Shown here one piece after another: positions 34,687 through 43,353 of a DNA stretch of 46,680 nt. How positions within the stretch are numbered: the stretch's first letter is position 1; each line of letters starts with the position of its first letter. The stretch spans positions 1 through 46,680 of the forward strand of contig JAKQJH010000367.1 in assembly GCA_029561255.1 (NCBI GenBank). The letters run 5' to 3'. The notes under the pieces were generated by a model. The model made no database searches. It worked only from the letters and a program-made list of their open reading frames with translations, and was not told the origin of the DNA. Made by a program: the position numbers and the translations under genes. The DNA is from Bacteroidota bacterium. GTDB lineage: Bacteria; Bacteroidota; Bacteroidia; Chitinophagales; Chitinophagaceae.

Positions 34687-35703
34687 GTGAGAATAATTAT
34701 ACTTGCGGATTTTAAGGTAAAGGCCGGCTCAGACTTCTGGATCAGGGAGGAACTGGAAAAACTCGGCTATACCACGGAGCTCCTGGGTATTCAGAATTAC
34801 AATCCGAAGGATGATACCACCCGGTTCGGTAAAATTAAAATCTGGTATAAATATTTTAAACTGGCTGGTAAAGGCCTGTCAGTCTCAGGTAAGGAAGATG
34901 TGCTGATCAGTGACAATTTCGTAATTGGTGCCATTACCGCTTTTTTCGGCCGGCTCAGTGGCCGGAAAAGAAAAGTAATCGCCCTGAATATGATTGCCCA
35001 TGAAAAGGGGCTTTTTAACCGTATTTTCCGGAAAATCGTTTACAATACGGCTTTTCGTAACCGGGGTTTCTGGTTTTCGGTGAATGACAGTCAATTAATA
35101 GACCTGTATGCACAGCAATTCCGTTTTCCGGAAGACCGGGTGTTTGTTTTGCAGGATCCGTTTTTTAAAAGTGATGAGCAGGCAGACTTTACCGGTGAAG
35201 GGGATTTTGTTTTTACAGGCGGGGATGCCTACCGGGATTGGGATGCAGTAATCCGTTGTGCAAAGGAACTCCCGCAGATCCGGTTTACCGGGGTGGCGAG
35301 GAAGAAGTATTTTCCAGGACACACGGAGTTGCCCATTAACCTGAAAATGTATTTTGATACCACGCAGGACGAATTTTACGGGTTGATGAAAAACAGCCGC
35401 CTTGTGTTTTTGCCATTGAACAGTAAAGCACCTTGCGGACTGATTGTTATGATGAGGGCGGCACTGTTGTCTAAGCCGGTGGTGATTTCAGAAACGCCAT
35501 CCACGCAGAATTATATCCGGAATAAGATTTCCGGGATATTGCTGCCCTTGCAGGATCAGTTGGGAATGAAAAAAGAGATATCGGAATTATTCTGGAGCCA
35601 GGAGTTGCAGCAAAAGTATGCGGCCGAACTGAAGCATTTTATCCTTGAAAATTTTTCAACCGGCTCCACCATGAAAAAAATTGAAGAAATAATAAAAAAA
35701 TAA
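34687..35703 (+). CDS. Divergent GT-B-like glycosyltransferase, GTG start
   Basis: The 338-residue protein starts at GTG 34687, five bases after the previous stop. No in-frame ATG lies nearby, and MRIIILADFKVKAGSDFWIR fits a GT-B N-terminus. The C-terminal half (GDFVFTGGDAYRDWDAVIRC, SRLVFLPLNSKAPCGLIVMM, LLSKPVVISE) looks like the donor domain. The EX7E motif is absent (SKAPCGLIVMMRAA). The specificity is unknown, and it could be a non-canonical family member. Confidence 0.7.
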   Translation: MRIIILADFKVKAGSDFWIREELEKLGYTTELLGIQNYNPKDDTTRFGKIKIWYKYFKLAGKGLSVSGKEDVLISDNFVIGAITAFFGRLSGRKRKVIALNMIAHEKGLFNRIFRKIVYNTAFRNRGFWFSVNDSQLIDLYAQQFRFPEDRVFVLQDPFFKSDEQADFTGEGDFVFTGGDAYRDWDAVIRCAKELPQIRFTGVARKKYFPGHTELPINLKMYFDTTQDEFYGLMKNSRLVFLPLNSKAPCGLIVMMRAALLSKPVVISETPSTQNYIRNKISGILLPLQDQLGMKKEISELFWSQELQQKYAAELKHFILENFSTGSTMKKIEEIIKK

Positions 35704-35725
35704 GAATTATAAACCGAAACCTAAA

Positions 35726-36637
35726 ATGAATAACATGAAAAAGAGAATTTACATGGCCGGATGTGGGGGAATGCTGGGAGAGGCATTTTATACCCAGTTC
35801 AAGGATGATTATGAGATTAAGTGCACCGACAAGGATGTGAACGTATCCTGGCTGAGTTTCCTTGATTTCCGGGATTTTGATGCCTATAAGAAAGATGTGC
35901 TGGATTTCAAGCCGGATTATCTTTTTCACCTGGGAGCTTATACCGATCTGGAGTTCTGCGAGCAAAACGCGGAGGATACTTATAAAACCAATACCCTGGC
36001 CGTAGAGAATGCAGTTTACCTGGCGAATCAACTTGATATTCCCCTGTTATACATCAGTACAGCTGGAATTTTCGATGGGAAAAAGGAGTTGTATGATGAT
36101 TGGGACCAGCCTAATCCCCTGGGTGTTTATGCCCGTTCTAAATATATGGGAGAACGCTATGTAGTGGAGAACGCCCGGCGGTTCCTGGTATGTCGTGCCG
36201 GGTGGATGATGGGAGCCGGACCTTCAAAGGATAAGAAATTTGTTCAAAAGCTGATGAAACAGCTGAAAGAGGGGAAAAAGGAATTGTTTATTGTGGATGA
36301 CAAGGATGGTACCCCCACGTTTACCCATGATTTTGCCAGGAATGTAAAAGCCTTGATCCAGAAAGAATACTGGGGATTATATAACATGGTGTGTGGCGGG
36401 CAAACCAGCCGGCTGGAAGTAGCAGGAGAACTGCTGAAATTAATGGGGTTGGAAAAAGAAGTAAAAATCACCAGTGTGAATTCTGATTATTTCAAGCAGA
36501 CTTATTTTGCCGAACGTCCGCCTTGCGAACGCCTGGTAAACAGGAAACTGGAGCTGAGAGAACTCAACCTGATGCAGGACTGGAAATCAGCCTTACATCA
36601 GTACGTGAATGCCTACTACAAGGATTATCTTAAATAA
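35726..36637 (+). CDS. RmlD-like dTDP-sugar reductase (SDR family)
   Basis: The 303-residue extended SDR has an NAD(P)-binding GCGGMLG motif near the N-terminus, HLGAYTDLEFCEQNAEDTYK, LLYISTAGIFDG and the active-site YxxxK in GVYARSKYMGE. The blocks match dTDP-4-dehydrorhamnose reductases (RmlD/RfbD substrate-binding family). It could make dTDP-rhamnose or a related deoxysugar. No rmlABC genes are adjacent, so the precise product is open. The GCGGMLG glycine motif differs slightly from the usual GxxGxxG but keeps the three glycines. Confidence 0.82.
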   Translation: MNNMKKRIYMAGCGGMLGEAFYTQFKDDYEIKCTDKDVNVSWLSFLDFRDFDAYKKDVLDFKPDYLFHLGAYTDLEFCEQNAEDTYKTNTLAVENAVYLANQLDIPLLYISTAGIFDGKKELYDDWDQPNPLGVYARSKYMGERYVVENARRFLVCRAGWMMGAGPSKDKKFVQKLMKQLKEGKKELFIVDDKDGTPTFTHDFARNVKALIQKEYWGLYNMVCGGQTSRLEVAGELLKLMGLEKEVKITSVNSDYFKQTYFAERPPCERLVNRKLELRELNLMQDWKSALHQYVNAYYKDYLK

Positions 36638-36639
36638 GC

Positions 36640-37764
36640 ATGAAGAAGCTCAGAATTGCCGCTTTTGGTTTCCGCACCCTTCCTCCCGCCAAGGGAGCGG
36701 CAGGGGCAGATAAATTTGCGATGGAATTATTTCCCCGCCTGGTACAACGTGGCCATACGGTAACGGCGTATAACCGCCGTTACCCGGATGTGCACCAGGA
36801 CATAACCGAGTATAAAGGGGTTCGGATTAAAACCTTTAAAACAGTTAACCGGAAAGGATTTGATACGCTTTTACACTCATTGAAGTGTACCTGTCATATT
36901 ATTTTCAGGAACACAGCCGATGTGGTACATATTCAGAATGGAGGTAACAGTATATGGGCACTGCCACTCCGACTTTTCGGGAAGAAAGTGTTTATATCCC
37001 AGGACGGAGTTGACTGGAAAAGGGATAAATGGCCCTGGTATGGTAAGTTGTATCTCCGGATTTCCACTTATATCAGTGCGTATTTCCCGAGCGATATCAT
37101 TTTTGACAATGTGATTGCCCGCCGGTATTTTGAAGAGCGCTTCAAAAAAAAATTTGCCTTTATTCCTTTTGGAAGTGAAGTGGCACCGGTAGTTCCTGGA
37201 GAGGAAGTGTTTACACGTTTTGGACTGGAGAAAGACAGCTATTACCTGTTTGTGGGTCGCTTTATCCCGGATAAAGGACTCCATTACCTGATACCTGCAT
37301 TTGAGAAATCAGGATCCAGGCGAAAACTGGTAATGATTGGAGGTTCCCCTAATCCTTCTTCCTATGAGAATGAACTCTATGCTATGGCCTCGGATAAAGT
37401 GGTATTCACCGGCTTCCTGTATGGAGATGATGTAACCCGGCTCATGAAGAACTGTTATTGTTATATACAGCCTTCAGATGTGGAAGGGCTTTCCCCTGTC
37501 ATTCTTTCCGTGATGGGGCTGGGCGTTCCACTTATTGTCAGTGACATTGAAGAGAATATCTATGCTGTACAGGATACGGCCATAACTTTCAGCAAGGCCG
37601 ATACCAATTCATTGACGGAGAAGATCAGGTATGCAGAACAGCACCACCCCCATATGAAGGAACTGGCGGTGAAAGCACAAAACAGGGCATTGACTGAATT
37701 TAACTGGGATAATGTGGCTGAGCAACATGAACAGATATTTTCAGGTATAAAGCAGGTACGTTAA
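36640..37764 (+). CDS. GT4-type glycosyltransferase
   Basis: The 374-residue GT-B enzyme begins LRIAAFGFRTLPPAKGAAGA with an ADKFAMEL acceptor loop. The donor domain has YYLFVGRFIPDKGLHYLIPA and SDVEGLSPVILSVMGLGVPL, where the first Glu of EX7E is kept but the second is Ser. SQDGVDWKRDKWPWYGK is typical of the WcaL/rhamnosyltransferase-like GT4 group. It starts two bases after the RmlD-like gene, so they are probably translated together. The substrate is unknown. Confidence 0.9.
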   Translation: MKKLRIAAFGFRTLPPAKGAAGADKFAMELFPRLVQRGHTVTAYNRRYPDVHQDITEYKGVRIKTFKTVNRKGFDTLLHSLKCTCHIIFRNTADVVHIQNGGNSIWALPLRLFGKKVFISQDGVDWKRDKWPWYGKLYLRISTYISAYFPSDIIFDNVIARRYFEERFKKKFAFIPFGSEVAPVVPGEEVFTRFGLEKDSYYLFVGRFIPDKGLHYLIPAFEKSGSRRKLVMIGGSPNPSSYENELYAMASDKVVFTGFLYGDDVTRLMKNCYCYIQPSDVEGLSPVILSVMGLGVPLIVSDIEENIYAVQDTAITFSKADTNSLTEKIRYAEQHHPHMKELAVKAQNRALTEFNWDNVAEQHEQIFSGIKQVR

Positions 37765-37787
37765 AGAACCAGGAAAAAAGTGATTGC

Positions 37788-39167
37788 ATGACAAACAAAA
37801 ATAAAGGCATATTCCAGCTGTTTTTTGCAGGGATGGACTTGTTCGCCCTGAACGCGGTGCACCTGGCACTGATCATGGTGATGAACCGGATTGATCGTAG
37901 CGGCCAGCAATACAATGCTTTTTTTATTGTAAGCAATATGGCGTGGCTGGCCTCGGCCTATATTAATGCGGTATATGCCCGGACCAATCGTTTCAACTTT
38001 GATTATTTTGGAAAGCAGTCGTTGAAAGCCTACCTGTTGTTTGTCATTTTCATCCTGTTTTTCATCTTTATTTATAATTACAGTTATTCAAGGCTTTTTA
38101 TCATATCCAATTTCCTTGGATTTGGCCTGATCATTCTTTTCACCCGTCTGCTCTTTCTTTTACTGAGTGTATACATGCGGAAAGGCAACCGGTTTAAGAA
38201 AAAAGTGGTGGTGCTTGGATACAATGATCTTTCCAAAAGACTGGTCGGGCATTTTATGGTCAGTGACCAGTTGTCTATGGAAGGATATTTTGAAGACCCA
38301 CAGGAAGTACACGAACTTTCCACTTTCCCGATCCTGGGCAACCGAAAGGAATGTGTGTCCTATGCCATCGAGAATGAAGTGGATGAAATCTACTCAACGG
38401 TTTCCCCTGAATCTAATAAGTATGTATATGATATGGCCCAGGTGGCGGAATCCAATATGATCCGGTTTAAGTTTGTTCCTGATTTCCAGCTATTTGTCAA
38501 CCGGAATACACATATTGATTTCATCAATGATATACCTATTTTATCCCTTCGTTCTGAGCCATTGGATGATATCACTGCAAGGATTAAGAAAAGGGTCTTC
38601 GATATTGTATTCAGTACAATGGTGGCCGTATTGCTTTTGTCCTGGCTGGTGCCGCTGATGGCTATCCTGATTAAACTCAGTTCCAGGGGACCTGTTTTCT
38701 TTGTGCAGTTACGATCTGGACGGGATAATAAATCTTTTAAGTGCTTTAAGTTCAGGACCCTTCGGGTCAACAGGGAAGCGGACACCAAGCAGGTAACACA
38801 GAATGATAACCGGATAACCCGGTTAGGCGCCTTCCTGCGAAAATCAAATATTGATGAATTGCCACAGTTCTTTAATGTGATCATCGGTAATATGTCCGTG
38901 GTTGGCCCCCGGCCACATATGCTCCGGCATACTGAGGATTATTCCAGGGTGCTGAATGAATACATGATCCGGCATTTTGTTAAACCCGGCGTTACCGGCT
39001 GGGCGCAGGTGAATGGTTTCCGTGGGGAGATTCGTGAAAAAGAACAGTTGCGGAAGCGGATTGAGTATGATATCTGGTACCTGGAAAACTGGAACCTCTG
39101 GTTTGACCTGCGGGTGATTTTCCTGACTGTTTGGGTGACCATTAAAGGAGATAAAAACGCCTATTGA
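37788..39167 (+). CDS. Undecaprenyl-phosphate sugar phosphotransferase (WcaJ/WbaP-like)
   Basis: The 459-residue polyisoprenyl-phosphate hexose-1-phosphate transferase has about four N-terminal membrane helices, a central Rossmann-like CoA_binding_3 region (KKVVVLGYNDLSKRLVGHFM) and a fifth helix. The catalytic domain has KRVFDIVFSTMVAVLLLSWL, FKCFKFRTLRV, RKSNIDELPQFFNVIIGNMS, VVGPRPHMLRHTEDYS and KPGVTGWAQVNGFRGE. It starts each repeat unit by moving sugar-1-phosphate onto undecaprenyl phosphate at the cytoplasmic face. The sugar is not predictable here. It is placed late in the cluster. Confidence 0.93.
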   Translation: MTNKNKGIFQLFFAGMDLFALNAVHLALIMVMNRIDRSGQQYNAFFIVSNMAWLASAYINAVYARTNRFNFDYFGKQSLKAYLLFVIFILFFIFIYNYSYSRLFIISNFLGFGLIILFTRLLFLLLSVYMRKGNRFKKKVVVLGYNDLSKRLVGHFMVSDQLSMEGYFEDPQEVHELSTFPILGNRKECVSYAIENEVDEIYSTVSPESNKYVYDMAQVAESNMIRFKFVPDFQLFVNRNTHIDFINDIPILSLRSEPLDDITARIKKRVFDIVFSTMVAVLLLSWLVPLMAILIKLSSRGPVFFVQLRSGRDNKSFKCFKFRTLRVNREADTKQVTQNDNRITRLGAFLRKSNIDELPQFFNVIIGNMSVVGPRPHMLRHTEDYSRVLNEYMIRHFVKPGVTGWAQVNGFRGEIREKEQLRKRIEYDIWYLENWNLWFDLRVIFLTVWVTIKGDKNAY

Positions 39168-39199
39168 CCGGTTCATATGAATTATAAATATGTATAACT

Positions 39200-40690
39200 A
39201 TGTTTATCGAAAAAATAATAAATGCCCTTACCCGTCAGATCAGCCACCGGCCTGATCATATGGCCTTTTGTATAGCCGGGGAACATATTACCTATGCCGG
39301 ATTTGGCAATCAGATCGCCACGATCCGCCAGGCACTCCGTACGATTGACAATAAAAACCATAATGTCGGACTGGTTACCAATGATGATATACAAACCTAT
39401 GCTTCCATTTTTGCCTTATGGATGGAAGGGCATGCCTATGTGCCCCTTCATCACACCCAACCGGCAGAGCGAAGCCATGAAATTATTGGTCAGGCTGAAA
39501 TCAGCCTCGTATTAAATTCGCTTCCGGGTGGTTCATTCCAGGGTGCCCGGTTATTAATTACAAAAGATTTGCCTGCTGCTTCCGTATTACATGAACCCGT
39601 CGTTGTTCCGGATTCAGCACTGGCTTATATATTATTTACTTCCGGCAGTACCGGCATACCCAAAGGGGTGCCGATTACCAGGAGTAACCTGGTCGTATTC
39701 ATGGATGCATTTATGGCAGCCGGATTTGAAGTATCCGAAAAGGACCGCTGCCTGCAGTGCTTTGATCTCACATTTGATGTATCTGTACAGTCATTCCTGT
39801 TGCCGCTCATGCATGGGGCCTGCACCTATACCATACCTCATGATCAGATCAAGTATAGCTATGTTTATGGATTGATGGAAGATCATCAGCTCAGCTTTAT
39901 CGTAATGGCGCCCTCCATGATCAGGTATCTCCGGCCGTACTTTGATGAAATTGACGTGCCAAGTGTCCGGTATTGTATCCTTACGGCGGAAGCCTCTCCG
40001 CTGGACCTGGTGGATGAATGGGCCGCTTGTATTCCCAATGCGGAAATACTTGATTTTTACGGCCCGACAGAAGCCACCATCTACTGTACGTATTACCGGT
40101 ATAAACGTAACGGGGTCAATAAGCAATTGAATGGCATGCTCTCTATCGGTGTGCCAATGGAAGGGGTAACCGGACTGATCCTGGATGATCAGCGGAATAT
40201 CCTCGGAAAGGGAGAAAAGGGAGAACTCTGTATTGCCGGGGGACAGCTGACACTCGGTTACTGGAAAAATGAAGAAAAGAATGCCGAGGCCTTCTTTAGT
40301 ATGGAGTATGAAGGAACACCCACCCGTTTTTACAAAACCGGGGATCTTTGTTTTTATGATGCTGAAGGTGATATCCTTTACTCGGGGCGGATGGATTTCC
40401 AGGTAAAAATACAAGGATACCGGATCGAACTTGGGGAAATAGAACACCATGCCAGGGAATTTATGCAGGGAAATAATGCTGTGGCAATTCCATTTCAGAA
40501 TACTAGCGGAAATACGGAAATTGCACTCTTCCTGGAAGGGGAGGAGGAAAGTCCGGCCCGGGTAGTGCAGTTCCTTAAAACAAAACTGCCCGCTTATATG
40601 GTGCCGACTAAGTTTATTTTTAAACCCCTTCTTCCCCTGAATACCAATGGGAAGATCGACCGGAAAGCTCTCAAAGCATTCCTGGATTAA
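39200..40690 (+). CDS. Amino-acid adenylation enzyme (DltA/NRPS A-domain-like)
   Basis: The 496-residue AMP-forming enzyme has the adenylation motifs in order: ILFTSGSTGIPKGVPITRS (A3), FDLTFDVSVQSF (A4 with an Asp at the amino-group-binding position), FYGPTEATIYC (A5), GELCIAGGQLTLGYW (A7), YKTGDLCFYDAEGDILYSGR (A8) and NGKIDRKAL (A10 Lys). The kept Asp in A4 and the length match stand-alone A domains such as DltA, so an amino acid is the likely substrate. It is the first gene of a five-gene set with a formyltransferase, carrier protein, MBOAT and SGNH protein. Which amino acid is activated cannot be decided by eye. Confidence 0.9.
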   Translation: MFIEKIINALTRQISHRPDHMAFCIAGEHITYAGFGNQIATIRQALRTIDNKNHNVGLVTNDDIQTYASIFALWMEGHAYVPLHHTQPAERSHEIIGQAEISLVLNSLPGGSFQGARLLITKDLPAASVLHEPVVVPDSALAYILFTSGSTGIPKGVPITRSNLVVFMDAFMAAGFEVSEKDRCLQCFDLTFDVSVQSFLLPLMHGACTYTIPHDQIKYSYVYGLMEDHQLSFIVMAPSMIRYLRPYFDEIDVPSVRYCILTAEASPLDLVDEWAACIPNAEILDFYGPTEATIYCTYYRYKRNGVNKQLNGMLSIGVPMEGVTGLILDDQRNILGKGEKGELCIAGGQLTLGYWKNEEKNAEAFFSMEYEGTPTRFYKTGDLCFYDAEGDILYSGRMDFQVKIQGYRIELGEIEHHAREFMQGNNAVAIPFQNTSGNTEIALFLEGEEESPARVVQFLKTKLPAYMVPTKFIFKPLLPLNTNGKIDRKALKAFLD

Positions 40691-40706
40691 TAAAGAAGAG
40701 CCGGAT

Positions 40707-41639
40707 ATGAAATTTGGAGTAATTGGAAATGACCAGATGTTGCTGAGCTGTTTACGTATCCTGCTGGACCGGCCGGATGCGGAGATCAGTTTTGTGATCT
40801 ATGATACCCGACGGATCAATCCCATGAATCCGATCGGGGATTTCTGTGAAAAGCATAAGCTGAATCACAAAGGTATTGAACGGCTAAATGAGCCGGAAAT
40901 GCTCCATTTTATACAACAGCAACAACCGGATTATATCTTAAGCATTAATAATTTTTGGGTGATCCGGCCCGATGTACTGGCCGTACCAGCCAGGGGAACC
41001 ATCAATTTTCATAATTCAGTCCCGTCCCGCTATCATGGATTGAATGTGCCCTCCTGGGTGATTATGAACGGAGAGAAAACGCATGGAGCGATGTGGCATT
41101 TTGTGGAACCGGCTATAGATACCGGGGAAGTGCTCCTGTTTCGTGAATTTGAATTGGCAAAAGGGGAGACAGCCGCGTCGTTGATGGTAAAATGCATCCG
41201 GGCGGGAATTGAGCTGTTTCCTGAATTGCTGGATCAATTGTATACCGGAAATATCCAGCGGATTCCACAACAGCCCAATGCTTCCTATTTTGGAAAAAAG
41301 CAATACCCGGCAAACAACGGGTATATTGATTTTTCGGCCAATTCAGAAGTAATAGAGCGTTTGGTGCGTGGACTGAACTATCTGCCTTATGCCAATCATT
41401 TTCTCTATGCGAAGATCAGGCACGGGGAGAAGGAATTGATCGTGAATGAGGTGGGGCTGGAAACCCCGGTTACCGGAGCTATGCCGGGTGTGGTGCTGGC
41501 GGTGGAGGAAGACCGGATATTGGTGGGAACCGGTAATGGCGTGATTGCCATTGAGGATGCCATGGATGAAGAGGGGAATGAGTGTAACGGGGAAGCGATG
41601 GCCGGTTATTTCGGTATATGCCCGGGGGATAAATTATAA
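40707..41639 (+). CDS. Formyltransferase of the NRPS-associated type
   Basis: I use ATG 40707 (310 residues); an upstream ATG inside the previous gene adds 20 unconserved residues. The catalytic triad is intact: Asn100 and His102 in GTINFHNSVPSRYHGL and Asp138 in EPAIDTGEVLL. SWVIMNGEKTHGAMWHFVEP strongly resembles formyltransferase domains attached to NRPS-like proteins. A C-terminal OB-like domain (PGVVLAVEEDRILVGTGNGV) follows. It should move a formyl group from 10-formyl-tetrahydrofolate to an amine. Its place between the A-domain enzyme and the carrier protein suggests N-formylation of the activated amino acid. A sugar amine such as that of Fuc4N is the alternative. Confidence 0.87.
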   Translation: MKFGVIGNDQMLLSCLRILLDRPDAEISFVIYDTRRINPMNPIGDFCEKHKLNHKGIERLNEPEMLHFIQQQQPDYILSINNFWVIRPDVLAVPARGTINFHNSVPSRYHGLNVPSWVIMNGEKTHGAMWHFVEPAIDTGEVLLFREFELAKGETAASLMVKCIRAGIELFPELLDQLYTGNIQRIPQQPNASYFGKKQYPANNGYIDFSANSEVIERLVRGLNYLPYANHFLYAKIRHGEKELIVNEVGLETPVTGAMPGVVLAVEEDRILVGTGNGVIAIEDAMDEEGNECNGEAMAGYFGICPGDKL

Positions 41640-41670
41640 TGTGAAACGGAGAACTTATTAAATATACACT

Positions 41671-41910
41671 ATGGAAAGAGCAACAGTTATTGAGCAACTG
41701 ACACCGGTTTTCAGAAAGATTTTTAATGCACCGGAACTTGAGATCACAGATGAAATGACCGCCAATGATGTGGAAGGATGGGACTCTCTTTCTCACATGT
41801 TACTGATTGCAGATGTGGAAACTGCTTTTTCAATCAAATTCAAACTGAAAGAGTTGAATAAAATGCGGAATGTGGGTGATATGATTGAAATTATTTTGTC
41901 AAAAGCATAG
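41671..41910 (+). CDS. Acyl/peptidyl carrier protein (DltC-like)
   Basis: The 79-residue acidic four-helix carrier protein has the phosphopantetheine site GWDSLSHM with Ser39, followed by LIADVETAFSIKFKLKEL and a final helix. It is the right length for a free-standing carrier. It should be loaded by the adenylation enzyme at 39200 and hand its thioester to the MBOAT encoded two bases downstream, as DltC does for DltB. A phosphopantetheinyl transferase is not in the window. Confidence 0.93.
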   Translation: MERATVIEQLTPVFRKIFNAPELEITDEMTANDVEGWDSLSHMLLIADVETAFSIKFKLKELNKMRNVGDMIEIILSKA

Positions 41911-41912
41911 GA

Positions 41913-43349
41913 ATGGTTTTTACATCGGTAAACTTTATCCTGTTTTTTGCTGCGGTGATTGTACTGTATTTCAGTGCCCCGTTGAAATGGCGCTGGCTGG
42001 TCTTGCTGGTTGCCAGTTATTTTTTTTATATCAACATCAAACCGGTTTTTGCCATACTATTGGCTGCGGTTACCGCCTCTACGTATGTTTTTACCCGGTT
42101 AATGGATCAGACCCGCAAAGAGTCACGAAAAAATGTTTACAAGGTCATCAATATCATACTGGTACTGTTGCCCTTGTTTTTCTTTAAGTATTTTGCCGTT
42201 ATTAATAACAGCCTGATAGCAGGTCTTCAGGGTTGGGGTATTCACTGGCCGCTTCCCGAAATTGAATTATTCCTGCCGGTGGGAATTTCCTTTTATACCT
42301 TCATGGCCATCGGTTATACCATTGATGTCTTCAATGAAGAAACACCCGCAGAAAAGCACCCGGGTATTGTGGCCCTGTTTATTTCTTTTTTCCCATTGAT
42401 TTTATCAGGTCCCATTGAAAGGGCTGGCAATATGCTGCCCCAGTTCCGGAATCCTGTCAACCCGGACTATGACAAAGTGGTGAAAGGACTCCGATTTATG
42501 CTTTGGGGCTTTTTTATGAAATTGGTGGTGGCCGACCGGATCGGCATTTATGTAGATGCGGTATACCATAATATTCCAAATCATAATGGCACAACCCTGC
42601 TGGCAGCATTTTTTCTTTATCCATTCCAGGTTTATGCCGATCTGGGTGGATACTCACTGGTTGCCATCGGTGTGGCAGGTATATTAGGGATTAAGGTCAT
42701 GGATAATTTCAGACGGCCCTTCTTTGCAGCTACCATGGCTGAATTCTGGAGAAGATGGCATATGTCACTGATTACGTGGCTTACAGATTATGTGTACACC
42801 CCAATTTCATTCGCGCTCCGCCAATATAAATTATGGGGTATTGTTTATTCGCTGATGATCACTTTTATGATCAGCGGGATCTGGCATGCTGCCTCGCTCA
42901 CCTTTGTCGCCTGGGGGCTCTTACAGGGAATCTATCTCAGCGTAGAAGCGCTGACCAATAAACAGCGGGCAAATATGGAGAAGAAATATAAGCTGGCAAA
43001 CAGGGGCTGGTATATCTTCCTGTCCTGCCTGATTACTTTTATTCTCTTTGGTATCTCCCAGGTTTTTGCACGTTCTGCCAACCTCCAGGATGCTTTCCAG
43101 GTGCTGGGAAAAATAGTTACTGAACCGGGAGCGCTTTTTATCGGGGCGCCTTCTATTTTGATTTTCAGTATACTGGGTATCAGTATGGTCATGTTGAAAG
43201 ATTTTACAGATGAATACTATCCGGGCCGCTTTCTTTTATTTGAGAACCGGAACAAACCGGTCCGTGTTATGGCTTATAGTTTAGTGATTGTCCTGATTCT
43301 CCTGATCGGTGTATTTGATGGCGGGGAGTTTATTTATTTTCAATTCTGA
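41913..43349 (+). CDS. MBOAT-family O-acyltransferase (DltB/AlgI-like)
   Basis: The 478-residue membrane protein has about ten or eleven helices. It shows the AlgI/DltB opening (MVFTSVNFILFFAAVIVLYF), LPVGISFYTFMAIGYTIDVF, FPLILSGPIERAGNMLPQFR, DNFRRPFFAATMAEFWRRWH and the conserved His in MISGIWHAASLTFVAWGLL (His about 325). It should take an acyl group from the carrier protein at the cytoplasmic face and pass it to an extracytoplasmic acceptor. It is adjacent to the carrier gene and four bases before the SGNH gene. Confidence 0.92.
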   Translation: MVFTSVNFILFFAAVIVLYFSAPLKWRWLVLLVASYFFYINIKPVFAILLAAVTASTYVFTRLMDQTRKESRKNVYKVINIILVLLPLFFFKYFAVINNSLIAGLQGWGIHWPLPEIELFLPVGISFYTFMAIGYTIDVFNEETPAEKHPGIVALFISFFPLILSGPIERAGNMLPQFRNPVNPDYDKVVKGLRFMLWGFFMKLVVADRIGIYVDAVYHNIPNHNGTTLLAAFFLYPFQVYADLGGYSLVAIGVAGILGIKVMDNFRRPFFAATMAEFWRRWHMSLITWLTDYVYTPISFALRQYKLWGIVYSLMITFMISGIWHAASLTFVAWGLLQGIYLSVEALTNKQRANMEKKYKLANRGWYIFLSCLITFILFGISQVFARSANLQDAFQVLGKIVTEPGALFIGAPSILIFSILGISMVMLKDFTDEYYPGRFLLFENRNKPVRVMAYSLVIVLILLIGVFDGGEFIYFQF

Positions 43350-43353
43350 CGGG

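Noticed and set aside
40647-40706. Upstream ATG for the formyltransferase
   Set aside because: It lies inside the adenylation gene and adds 20 unconserved residues before MKFGVIGN.
43309-43353. ATG within the MBOAT gene as start of the SGNH gene
   Set aside because: ATG 43354 places the membrane helix at the N-terminus as in DltD-like proteins.
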